From NCBI GenBank assembly GCA_030844565.1, contig JAUUNK010000159.1, positions 1 through 11,241 on the forward strand: a DNA stretch of 11,241 bases, written 5' to 3'. Positions within the stretch are counted from its first letter, which is position 1. Every line of letters begins with the position of its first letter. Both the position numbers and the translations under genes were made by a program. Below, in pieces: positions 1 through 6,393 of the stretch. This DNA comes from Bacteroides ovatus (GTDB taxonomy: Bacteria; Bacteroidota; Bacteroidia; Bacteroidales; Bacteroidaceae). The notes under the pieces are model-generated. The model saw only the letters and a list, made by a program, of their open reading frames with translations, ran no database searches and was not told the DNA's origin.

Positions 1-1
1 T

Positions 2-772
2 AAGGATGGTCCTTATTTGTTTGACATAAAGGGGCATTTTATAAAGGCTATTCACCCCCTTTCTAGTGACTTGAAAAAGTCGGAGACTAAATTTTTAAAT
101 AGTCATTTAGACTCTAAAAGTTATATTTTTTATGAAGACTTTTTCGATCGGTGGATTGGGATAGACATTAGGACAAATAAGATTGTAAAGCGAATATATA
201 AGCCTGCGCAATATAAGAATCAAGTGACTAGTTTTATGCAACTGTCCGATAAGGAATATGTTGGGTATGCGAACGATACCGTTGATGGTAATCATGCATT
301 ATGTGTTGTATTCGATTCATGCGGACAGGTTTTGCATCAGGAACCAAATTCTAAGCCTTATATGTATAGGGGCAGCAAATATCCTGGTGGTCCTTTTTAC
401 GAAAATGATTCCCGTTTTTATTTTTTAGAACCTTATGAGGGAATAATGGTTTATGAGGTGAAGGGAAGAAAACTAATCCCTCATATCTACTTCATTAAAA
501 GTGATGATTTAACAGGAGTTGGAAAGTTATCTTCTATAGTCGAAACTAAAGGACGGATATATTTCAGTTGCCAGGTGGATAATAAAGAATCCTGGGGATA
601 TTATAGCAAGAAAGAAAATCAGGCATATATTGCTTCTAATGCAGAAAGAGCCAGAACATCTAGACATCTGGATAAGGAAAACTTTTTCCCTTCTTTTGTG
701 CAAGGAAAACATTCGGTCACGTCCCAAAAAGAGGGAAATACTTTTAAAGTTATAATAGGGACTTTCAAATAA
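2..772 (+). CDS. 6-bladed beta-propeller family protein, 3' part (5' end outside window)
   Basis: The reading frame is open from base 2 and enters the window already coding (K-D-G-P-Y-L-F-D-I-K-G), so the TTG at 17 is probably not the true start and the N-terminus with any signal peptide lies upstream. The visible 257 residues are rich in short aromatic beta-strand stretches (YIFYEDF, GYYSKKE, IYFSCQV). The protein ends VIIGTFK, close to the VLILIKFKE ending of the three lipoproteins downstream. I therefore read it as the C-terminal blades of a Bacteroidales propeller protein, probably an envelope lipoprotein of the same broad class but a divergent member. The stop at 770-772 is 7 bases before the glycosyltransferase ATG, so the two are very likely co-transcribed. 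The family call is by resemblance of strand pattern and C-terminus only; the function is unknown. Confidence 0.6.
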   Translation, partial: KDGPYLFDIKGHFIKAIHPLSSDLKKSETKFLNSHLDSKSYIFYEDFFDRWIGIDIRTNKIVKRIYKPAQYKNQVTSFMQLSDKEYVGYANDTVDGNHALCVVFDSCGQVLHQEPNSKPYMYRGSKYPGGPFYENDSRFYFLEPYEGIMVYEVKGRKLIPHIYFIKSDDLTGVGKLSSIVETKGRIYFSCQVDNKESWGYYSKKENQAYIASNAERARTSRHLDKENFFPSFVQGKHSVTSQKEGNTFKVIIGTFK

Positions 773-779
773 ATATGTG

Positions 780-2987
780 ATGCAAGTAAGTATTATTGTT
801 CCGGCTTTCAACTCTGCCCCCTATTTGGCTCAATGTGTTGAATCGTTATTGAATCAAGATTCAGTAGAATTTGAAGTGATTTTGATTAATGACGGCTCTA
901 CAGATGGGACGGAAAGAATTTGTAGTGCTTATGCCGAAAGGAATTCATGCATAAAAGTTCTTAATCAACCCAATAGAGGACTTTCCGAAGCCCGCAATGC
1001 GGGGTTGAGGGAGGCTGTGGGAGAATATGTACTTTTTGTTGATAGTGACGACTGGCTGACAAAGAGCACTTGTTACTTGCTTTACCAAAAAGCGAAAGAA
1101 ACAAATGCAGATATTGTCCTTACTACTATGAACTATTGGAAGGAAGATAATACTTCTTTTAAAGTAGGAGAGAAAGCTCAGCTTTTTTCTTGGGAGAAGG
1201 CGATGGGAGGAGGGGAGTGTCTAGCAACTTTTTTAAAGTCGGGTTGCTACACACCGATGGTCTGTGGAAATCTGTATCGCAGGCTGTTCTTAGCTTCTTT
1301 TCATTTATCTTTCTCAGGAAGAGTGCATGAGGATGAACGTTTTACTCCCTGGGCATTGTATTATGCAGCACGTGTCGCTTATCTTACAGGAGATTATTAT
1401 TTTTATCGCCAGCATGAGACTTCTATGATGCACTCTTATCAATGGAAGGAACGAATGGAAGCATTGCAGGATATTAGTGCATCCTTATGCTGTTTTGTAG
1501 CCGCTCGTATAGATAAGGAAAAATCAAAGCGCAGTGCACTTTGCTCTATGCTTTGGCAGGCCTGTGCGCTTTATTTGAGGGCTTTGGGGCTTTATGAACG
1601 ACTCTTGAGAAGAGGTGAAGAAGTCTCGTTAAATGATTTCGATATTTCTTTGTTGCAACAATATGAGACGACTTTTACAGAGGAAGAAAGGGAGTGGCTG
1701 GACGAAATAGAGCTTACCTTGTTGGAAAAGACGAAGGAAATAAAATTCCTTAAACGATGTCGTACGGACAAAAAACAACTATTCGTTTTTTCGCGCGAGA
1801 GCATTGGAGGTAAATACGGAGTCGGAACTTATATACATCAATTAATACGTTGCTTTGATAGGGAGGAATGGAGCGTTAGCGTAGTATCACTGTATACTAA
1901 TGAACAAGAGAATTCATTTGAGGAAAAAGAGGGAGTCTCTTATTTTTCTATACCTTATCCTTCATCCGGTGGAGTTATATCATGGAGTGATAATGCCGAA
2001 AGCAGGTATTATAGAAGTGTATTCTATTTTCTCGCAAGTTATGTGTGCTGCCGACAAGTCTATTGCCACTTCAATTTTGTGCATGTCTATGAGTTGGCGA
2101 TGCTTTTTAAAGAAAAATTGAATAGCCGGAATATTTTTACTTTGCATTATATGGGATGGAGCTTTGATTTGTTAGGGGATAAGAAAACCTTTGAACAGAT
2201 ATTGCATTCTACTAAAGATGATAAAGAAAGATATTTAAAATCGGAGTTTGAAAGAGAACGGCGTTTTATGGCGGAATGTTGTGATAAGGTAATCACTATA
2301 GCTCAACATTCTTATGATACAGTTTGTGAGTTATATGGGATAGCAGAAACGAAACTGGCACTTATTCCTAACGCTCTGGAAGATGGATATATTGAACGGA
2401 GCGCTGATGAGGTAAATCAATTAAGAGAAAAGTACCGGTTCAGTGATAAGGAAAGACTGCTAATTTTTGCCGGACGGCTCGACCCAGTAAAAGGTATTAG
2501 TGAATTGGTTGAAGCTTTTAGGTCGTTACAACAGGAAATTCCTGATGTGCGGCTAATAATTGCTGGCGACGGGAGCTTTAAACATTGTTTTGATGCGGCG
2601 AATCCTTGTTGGTCAAAAATCATTTTTACCGGATTTATCTCGAAGACTCAGCTTTATGAGTTATATGCTATTGCTGATATTGGTATTACTCCGTCTTTAC
2701 ACGAGGAATTCGGCTATGTGGCTGTAGAGATGATGATGAACAAGTTACCGGTAATAGCTAATTCCACTACCGGGTTAAAGGAAATTATGGGGGATGGTGC
2801 GTATGGAGTGTTAGTAGATATGAATGGTAAAGATAAGGTCCTTCGGTTGAAGGAAGCCCTGAAAGTCTGCTTGGGCTCGATGGAAAGTAATCAGAAGTTT
2901 AGACACTTAGGTAGAGAACGGTATATACAGGAGTACTCTTTGGAGGCTTTTCAGAAAAAAATAAAACTCCTATATCTAACTTATTAG
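780..2987 (+). CDS. bifunctional GT2-GT4 glycosyltransferase of GG-Bacteroidales peptide cluster
   Basis: A 735-residue fusion of two glycosyltransferases. Residues 1 to about 230 form a family 2, GT-A fold domain: SIIVPAFN near the start, the nucleotide-sugar loop DGSTDGT (38-44), ARNAGL (71-76), the metal-binding DSDD (88-91) and a HEDE acceptor-side motif (183-186). After an acidic helical linker (about 290-335), residues 335-735 form a family 4, GT-B fold domain: GGKYGVGTY (343-351), AGRLDPVKG (564-572), AGDGS (595-599) and the E-x7-E retaining motif at 642-650. The second half resembles the GT type catalogued as the glycosyltransferase of the GG-Bacteroidales peptide system (TIGR04157). 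I start at ATG 780; a GTG at 777 adds one residue, and an ATG at 775 is followed directly by a stop. No membrane segments are visible, so it is probably cytoplasmic. The acceptor may be the peptide precursor, but a surface glycan cannot be excluded. Confidence 0.9.
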   Translation: MQVSIIVPAFNSAPYLAQCVESLLNQDSVEFEVILINDGSTDGTERICSAYAERNSCIKVLNQPNRGLSEARNAGLREAVGEYVLFVDSDDWLTKSTCYLLYQKAKETNADIVLTTMNYWKEDNTSFKVGEKAQLFSWEKAMGGGECLATFLKSGCYTPMVCGNLYRRLFLASFHLSFSGRVHEDERFTPWALYYAARVAYLTGDYYFYRQHETSMMHSYQWKERMEALQDISASLCCFVAARIDKEKSKRSALCSMLWQACALYLRALGLYERLLRRGEEVSLNDFDISLLQQYETTFTEEEREWLDEIELTLLEKTKEIKFLKRCRTDKKQLFVFSRESIGGKYGVGTYIHQLIRCFDREEWSVSVVSLYTNEQENSFEEKEGVSYFSIPYPSSGGVISWSDNAESRYYRSVFYFLASYVCCRQVYCHFNFVHVYELAMLFKEKLNSRNIFTLHYMGWSFDLLGDKKTFEQILHSTKDDKERYLKSEFERERRFMAECCDKVITIAQHSYDTVCELYGIAETKLALIPNALEDGYIERSADEVNQLREKYRFSDKERLLIFAGRLDPVKGISELVEAFRSLQQEIPDVRLIIAGDGSFKHCFDAANPCWSKIIFTGFISKTQLYELYAIADIGITPSLHEEFGYVAVEMMMNKLPVIANSTTGLKEIMGDGAYGVLVDMNGKDKVLRLKEALKVCLGSMESNQKFRHLGRERYIQEYSLEAFQKKIKLLYLTY

Positions 2988-3010
2988 CAAGGTTTGAAAA
3001 TTAGAAAAAG

Positions 3011-3059
3011 TAAATTGTTGTATTATAAATTGAAATTATTAACAATTAAAACAAGTAGT
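3011..3059 (+). promoter_or_regulatory. conserved leader region upstream of precursor A
   Basis: Two 12-base blocks, AAATTGTTGTAT (3012-3023) and TTATTAACAATT (3036-3047), recur identically and with the same 12-base spacer upstream of precursor B (4723-4734 and 4747-4758). Within them AATTGTT (3013-3019) and AACAATT (3041-3047) are reverse complements, giving a dyad with a 21-base centre that could be a regulator site or a weak hairpin. The 72-base gap after the glycosyltransferase stop is large enough for a promoter, but I cannot place a convincing Bacteroides -33/-7 pair. There is no Shine-Dalgarno site; the A-rich stretch before the ATG is usual for this phylum. Confidence 0.5.
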
Positions 3060-3350
3060 ATGAAAAAATTAGGAAAGTTGAATTTGCATCATCTTGGTCA
3101 GGCTGAGATGGCAAAAAAAGAAATGAATGCATTAAAAGGGGGGATAAGTTGTATATGTTCTTGTATGTGTCAATGTGATAACACTTGTGGATGTAAATAT
3201 GCAGGTTCGCAAGAAGGTCCTAATGATTCTTTTTATGGAGGATCCAGTGTATCTGCAAATAGAGCAGCTAATGGTTGTCAGTCAGTAAGTAGCATGACAG
3301 AGCCACTTACACAGTCCGTTTCTCAAGATACTATGGGGGTCTTTTATTAA
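3060..3350 (+). CDS. GG-Bacteroidales RiPP precursor peptide A
   Basis: A 96-residue ribosomal peptide precursor of the TIGR04149 type. The ATG at 3060 gives the family leader: lysine-rich start, LNL (7-9), MAKKEM (17-22) and the double-glycine cleavage site at 27-28. The frame is open further upstream to a TTG at 2994, but that extension lacks family features. The 68-residue core opens with an alternating cysteine run (C31, C33, C35, C37, C39, then C43 and C45). Next come CKYAG (45-49), QEGP (51-54) and DSFYGGSS (56-63), then a Ser/Asn/Ala-rich tail with an eighth cysteine, C73. Cleavage after GG would be by a C39-type exporter peptidase, and the cysteines or neighbouring residues are the likely targets of the radical SAM enzyme encoded at 7601. 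The mature structure and activity are unknown. It pairs with lipoprotein P1 downstream. Confidence 0.87.
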   Translation: MKKLGKLNLHHLGQAEMAKKEMNALKGGISCICSCMCQCDNTCGCKYAGSQEGPNDSFYGGSSVSANRAANGCQSVSSMTEPLTQSVSQDTMGVFY

Positions 3351-3381
3351 TCGAGAAAAATGAATACAACAATTTAACATC

Positions 3382-3489
3382 TTCCTCGGGTTGACTAAAA
3401 AGGTCGAAAAGTTGATTTTTACCCTCTTTACAGATACCTGTAGAAGGGGTGATTGTAAAGAGTTCTTGCTTTTTAGTCAGCCCCAGGGG
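3382..3489 (+). repeat. long imperfect inverted repeat with nested hairpins between precursor A and P1
   Basis: Bases 3382-3402 can pair with 3469-3489. The core, GGGTTGACTAAAAAG (3388-3402) against CTTTTTAGTCAGCCC (3469-3483), is fully paired in RNA with one G-U; beyond a C-C mismatch the stem continues five more pairs. Inside, CTCTTTAC (3424-3431) matches GTAAAGAG (3455-3462), while an alternative hairpin spans 3421-3450 around the loop ATAC (3434-3437); these two inner folds exclude one another. The whole lies in the 172-base gap between precursor A and the P1 start. It could act as a partial terminator or attenuator that keeps precursor expression above that of the downstream genes, or as a 3' stabilising structure, or be a small transposed repeat. 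The pairing is read directly; the role is inference. Confidence 0.6.
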
Positions 3490-3522
3490 AAATTTTAATA
3501 TTTCAGTTACTCAATGACAGCA

Positions 3523-4716
3523 ATGAAGCACTTAATTTTAGCGGCATGGGTCTTAGTTAGTTGTTCTACTCAGCCTGCTATTACGCTACGAGGTAGCGAA
3601 GAACATAGTCTACCGGTAGTTGATATAACCAAAGAATATCCACTCAAAATAGTATATGCACAAGATATTGCTGAGGTAGAGTATATACCATTGGAGACTA
3701 ATGATAGTACTTTAGTCGGGGGAACAGCGCCGGATGCTGTTTCGCGGAATTATATTGTATGGCATAATAACCAAGGACAAGTTTTTGTGTTCAACCGACA
3801 AGGGAAACGATTATACTCTTTTAATCATAGAGGAGGAAGTCATAAAGAATATAATTCTATATATGCTATTGTTTTAGATGAAGAGCGGAGTGAAATCTAT
3901 ATAGAAGATTATGGAGTGTATACCAAGATTCTTGTTTATTCTTTAGAGGGAGCATTTAAACGCAGGCTTCTCTTACCGGAAAAACTAAGGCCAACCAGTT
4001 TACAGAATTTTGGGCAGGATTCTCTTTTTTGTTACAATTCCTATTATATGGATACCCCAAGGCAACAATTGAATACCAGTGAAGTTCAATTAAGAGAGAA
4101 TCCTTATTTCTTTATTTCAAAATCTACAGGCGAAATAACACCTTTGAGGTACCGTATACCTGAAAGAATCACTAACATGCTTGATATTTCAAAAGATGAA
4201 GATGCTATATTCATAGGTTATGGTGCAAATATAGAACCTTTGGTACAAAATGATCCGGATATACTTATTTCGGAGTTTTCGGATGATACTATTTATTCTT
4301 TGAAAGATAGGATATTATCGCCTGTAATGATTAAAAAGCCCTCTGCACATAAGATGGTCCCTCCGATGATGGTAGCTGTGGATTTCTTCACAGATAAATA
4401 TATCTTTATTAGAGCTTTAGAGAAAATATTTGATGGTACCGTTCCTAAACAAAACGATATGGTTTACGACAAGCATTTAAATGTTTTTTATCAGCTTGTT
4501 TTGCTGAATAAGGATTACTCTATTAAACGTTCTATTAACGGTCCGTTGAAAGGACATACTGCATTGCCTCATAATACGGGAATAAATGTAATGGTTGCTG
4601 AATATCTGATTAGAGATTATAGAGCAGGAAAACTGAAAGGAGAGTTGAAACAAATAACATCTAAATTGAAAGAAGATGATAATCCTGTATTAATTTTAAT
4701 CAAGTTCAAAGAATAA
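3523..4716 (+). CDS. 6-bladed beta-propeller lipoprotein P1
   Basis: A 397-residue predicted lipoprotein. I chose ATG 3523 over 3514 because it gives MKHLILAAWVLVSC, a short signal peptide with a lipobox-like LVSC (lipidated Cys14) aligning with the start of P3. Mature features shared with P2 and P3 are KEYP (37-40), QDIAEVEYIPLET (47-59), repeated beta-strand segments such as IVWHNNQGQVFVFNRQGKR, and a C-terminal tail of EDDNPVLILIKFKE. This is the Bacteroidales six-bladed propeller type (DUF4934/DUF5128-like). No acidic surface-export signal follows the lipidated cysteine, so it may face the periplasm, although that is a weak argument. P1 is much closer to P3 than to P2. It follows precursor A directly, separated by a structured spacer, which suggests a paired function such as binding, immunity or secretion partner. 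No enzymatic motif was recognised. Confidence 0.85.
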   Translation: MKHLILAAWVLVSCSTQPAITLRGSEEHSLPVVDITKEYPLKIVYAQDIAEVEYIPLETNDSTLVGGTAPDAVSRNYIVWHNNQGQVFVFNRQGKRLYSFNHRGGSHKEYNSIYAIVLDEERSEIYIEDYGVYTKILVYSLEGAFKRRLLLPEKLRPTSLQNFGQDSLFCYNSYYMDTPRQQLNTSEVQLRENPYFFISKSTGEITPLRYRIPERITNMLDISKDEDAIFIGYGANIEPLVQNDPDILISEFSDDTIYSLKDRILSPVMIKKPSAHKMVPPMMVAVDFFTDKYIFIRALEKIFDGTVPKQNDMVYDKHLNVFYQLVLLNKDYSIKRSINGPLKGHTALPHNTGINVMVAEYLIRDYRAGKLKGELKQITSKLKEDDNPVLILIKFKE

Positions 4717-4722
4717 AAGATG

Positions 4723-4773
4723 AAATTGTTGTATCATAAAAACAATTTATTAACAATTTAAAAACAAATGCGC
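4723..4773 (+). promoter_or_regulatory. conserved leader region upstream of precursor B
   Basis: This holds the second copy of the two 12-base blocks seen before precursor A, at 4723-4734 and 4747-4758, with the same 12-base spacer and the same AATTGTT/AACAATT dyad (4724-4730, 4752-4758). An additional AACAATT occurs at 4741-4747. Flanking bases differ between the copies, so preservation of the blocks suggests function rather than merely very recent duplication. The element begins just after the P1 stop, so precursor B could have its own promoter or mRNA processing site. Confidence 0.5.
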
Positions 4774-4820
4774 ATGAAGAACTGAGAAAGTTAAATTTAT
4801 ATCATCTTGGCCAGGCTAAA
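4774..4820 (+). other. frameshifted leader start of precursor B
   Basis: Aligned to precursor A, the ATG at 4774 is the expected start, but it reads Met-Lys-Asn-stop (TGA 4783-4785). From 4782 onward the leader continues correctly in another frame as LRKLNLYHLGQAK, running into the ATG at 4821. Adding one A to the AA at 4780-4781 would restore a normal 28-residue leader starting MKKLRKLNLY. The restored frame as it stands has no ATG, GTG or TTG between the upstream TAA at 4737 and the ATG at 4821; only a CTG (4782) and an ATT (4749) are available. The simplest explanations are a one-base deletion in an A tract or a sequencing error. Confidence 0.75.
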
Positions 4821-5048
4821 ATGGCAAAAAAGGAACAAAACATGATTAAAGGTGGACAGAATTGTGGGTGTGCTTGCCTAACCAATCCTTGTCCATGTAA
4901 GTATGCAGGACCACAAGAAGGACCCGACGATTCTTTTTATGGTGGATCTAGTAAAGAAGATAATCAGGATGCCAACAATAATGGAGGCTTTTCTTTGGCA
5001 CTTTATGAGTCAAATATGAGGTCAGGTAGTAATATTTATTCAGCCTAA
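4821..5048 (+). CDS. GG-Bacteroidales RiPP precursor peptide B (leader damaged or shortened)
   Basis: The intact frame encodes 75 residues starting MAKKEQNMIKGG, which is only the last 12 residues of a normal leader; the first 16 are cut off by the frameshift just upstream. An AGG sits 5 bases before this ATG, so internal initiation is possible. Precursor A has the same bases in its leader, however, so the AGG is not evidence of a dedicated start site. The 63-residue core has C15, C17, C19, C24 and C26, then CKYAG (26-30), QEGP (32-35) and DSFYGGSS (37-44). A tail with DN..AN..GG spacing (48-56), typical of this precursor family, follows. The core block is nearly the same as in precursor A, but the cysteine run is shorter. 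Whether it is made and modified depends on how it is initiated; leader residues LNL that a maturase would probably bind are lost if 4821 is the start. Confidence 0.78.
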   Translation: MAKKEQNMIKGGQNCGCACLTNPCPCKYAGPQEGPDDSFYGGSSKEDNQDANNNGGFSLALYESNMRSGSNIYSA

Positions 5049-5108
5049 CAACTAAATATTTGCTTAGTGATATAATAGCTTTTTATATTTTTATTTAATA
5101 TAAAAGAA

Positions 5109-6335
5109 ATGAAACCATATTTATTATCAATCATTTGTAGTTATGCGCTTATAGCAGTAGGAGCTTGCTCTGGAAGAACATCAGGAAGTGTTGCTGTGGT
5201 TGAATCTGAGGAAAAATTACCTATAGTAGACGTTACCAAAGAATATCCTAAAAAAGAAATTAATATTCAGGATATTGCTGATCTGGAATACATCTCTTTG
5301 GAGACTACTAAAGAATCTCTTTTAGATGGGGGGGCTTTAGGACAATTAGCGTGTTCCGATAGCTTGATTGTTACGTGTAATCGGATGGAAGGAAAAGTGT
5401 TAATATTTAGCCGTACAGGAAAGTTTTTACATTCTTTTTCCCATTTAGGTAACGGTGCTAATGAATATATAAGGTTGAGTCGCTATAGTGTTGATTTTAA
5501 TTCAAATGAAATATTCATAGTGGATATTTTTCTTATGCATAGAATCTTAGTTTATTCTTTAGACGGTTTTTTTAAGCGTACGCTAATACTTCCGAAGGAG
5601 ATATCACCTTATATATATAATTATAATAATGATTCATTGTTAATATACGATAGCTTTAGGTTGGATAATGCATATTCTACTAAAAATATTAATAATAGGC
5701 CTTATGCATTACTTTCCAAGAAAGATGGGAAAATGACTACTTTTAATTTTGTTTGTGAAAATCGGATTGGAAACAGTTTTTCTGTAAGAGATAAAATTAT
5801 TGATAATACTGCATATGGAAGAAGTTATATGGTTGGTATATTCCCGTTATCAAAGAATGGTTCACAGATTTTTGTTTCGGATTTTGTGCGTGATACTATC
5901 TATTCTTTGGATAGGACAGGTTTTACTCCTCTCATTACGCGAACTCCCACTGTAACTGACTCTCAGAAAACTATACTATTTTCTATTTCTTTCAGAACAA
6001 ATAGATATACATTGATGAGTGCTATTGAAAAGAATCTGGATAGACAAAAAGGCGAGATTGTACCAGTATACAGAAATTTTATGTATGATAGACAAACGGG
6101 TGAAATATATACTCCTATATTTTATACTTTAGATTATTCTCCTAAAAGGCAGTCAATTGTAGAAGATAACTATTTCGCAGACTTGCCTGAGAATTATGCA
6201 CGACATATTCTGTCTGCAGAGATTTTAGTGCAAGCTTACAAAGAAGGACATTTGGTTGGTGAGTTGAAGGAGTTTGCCTCTAAATTGCATGAGGATGATA
6301 ATCCTGTATTGATCTTAATCAAATTCAAAGAGTAA
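5109..6335 (+). CDS. 6-bladed beta-propeller lipoprotein P2
   Basis: A 408-residue predicted lipoprotein with a signal peptide ending in the lipobox VGAC (lipidated Cys20), followed by a Ser/Gly-rich stretch. The shared mature N-terminus has KEYP (44-47) and QDIADLEYISLET (54-66). Repeated strand segments suggest a six-bladed propeller of the same Bacteroidales type as P1 and P3, and it ends with the same tail, EDDNPVLILIKFKE. It is clearly the most divergent of the three in the middle of the protein. It lies 60 bases after precursor B, with no obvious terminator between them, and 58 bases before P3. The ligand is unknown; pairing with precursor B is inferred only from adjacency. Confidence 0.85.
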   Translation: MKPYLLSIICSYALIAVGACSGRTSGSVAVVESEEKLPIVDVTKEYPKKEINIQDIADLEYISLETTKESLLDGGALGQLACSDSLIVTCNRMEGKVLIFSRTGKFLHSFSHLGNGANEYIRLSRYSVDFNSNEIFIVDIFLMHRILVYSLDGFFKRTLILPKEISPYIYNYNNDSLLIYDSFRLDNAYSTKNINNRPYALLSKKDGKMTTFNFVCENRIGNSFSVRDKIIDNTAYGRSYMVGIFPLSKNGSQIFVSDFVRDTIYSLDRTGFTPLITRTPTVTDSQKTILFSISFRTNRYTLMSAIEKNLDRQKGEIVPVYRNFMYDRQTGEIYTPIFYTLDYSPKRQSIVEDNYFADLPENYARHILSAEILVQAYKEGHLVGELKEFASKLHEDDNPVLILIKFKE

Positions 6336-6393
6336 ATAGGCTGAGAGTAATTTATTAAACCTTGTGGAGTAGTAATTTAAAGTTAGGCGTAGA

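Noticed and set aside
107..295. Reverse-strand open frames across the window (107-295, 1592-1804, 7110-7370, 8537-8722 and others)
   Set aside because: All lie opposite well-supported genes, have no recognisable motifs and are shadows of the coding strand.
2994..3059. TTG start at 2994 extending precursor A by 22 residues
   Set aside because: The extension is basic and has no family leader features; the ATG at 3060 matches the leader start restored for precursor B, and the extension would overlay the conserved upstream blocks.
3382..3489. A miniature transposable element
   Set aside because: The arms fit, but no adjacent target duplication is convincing: AATTT-like bases at 3371-3375 and 3491-3495 are not symmetric with the repeat ends. 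Kept only as an alternative.
5049..5108. A terminator between precursor B and P2
   Set aside because: T-rich stretches exist (5079-5095), but no stable stem precedes them; only a weak AAATATTT palindrome is present.
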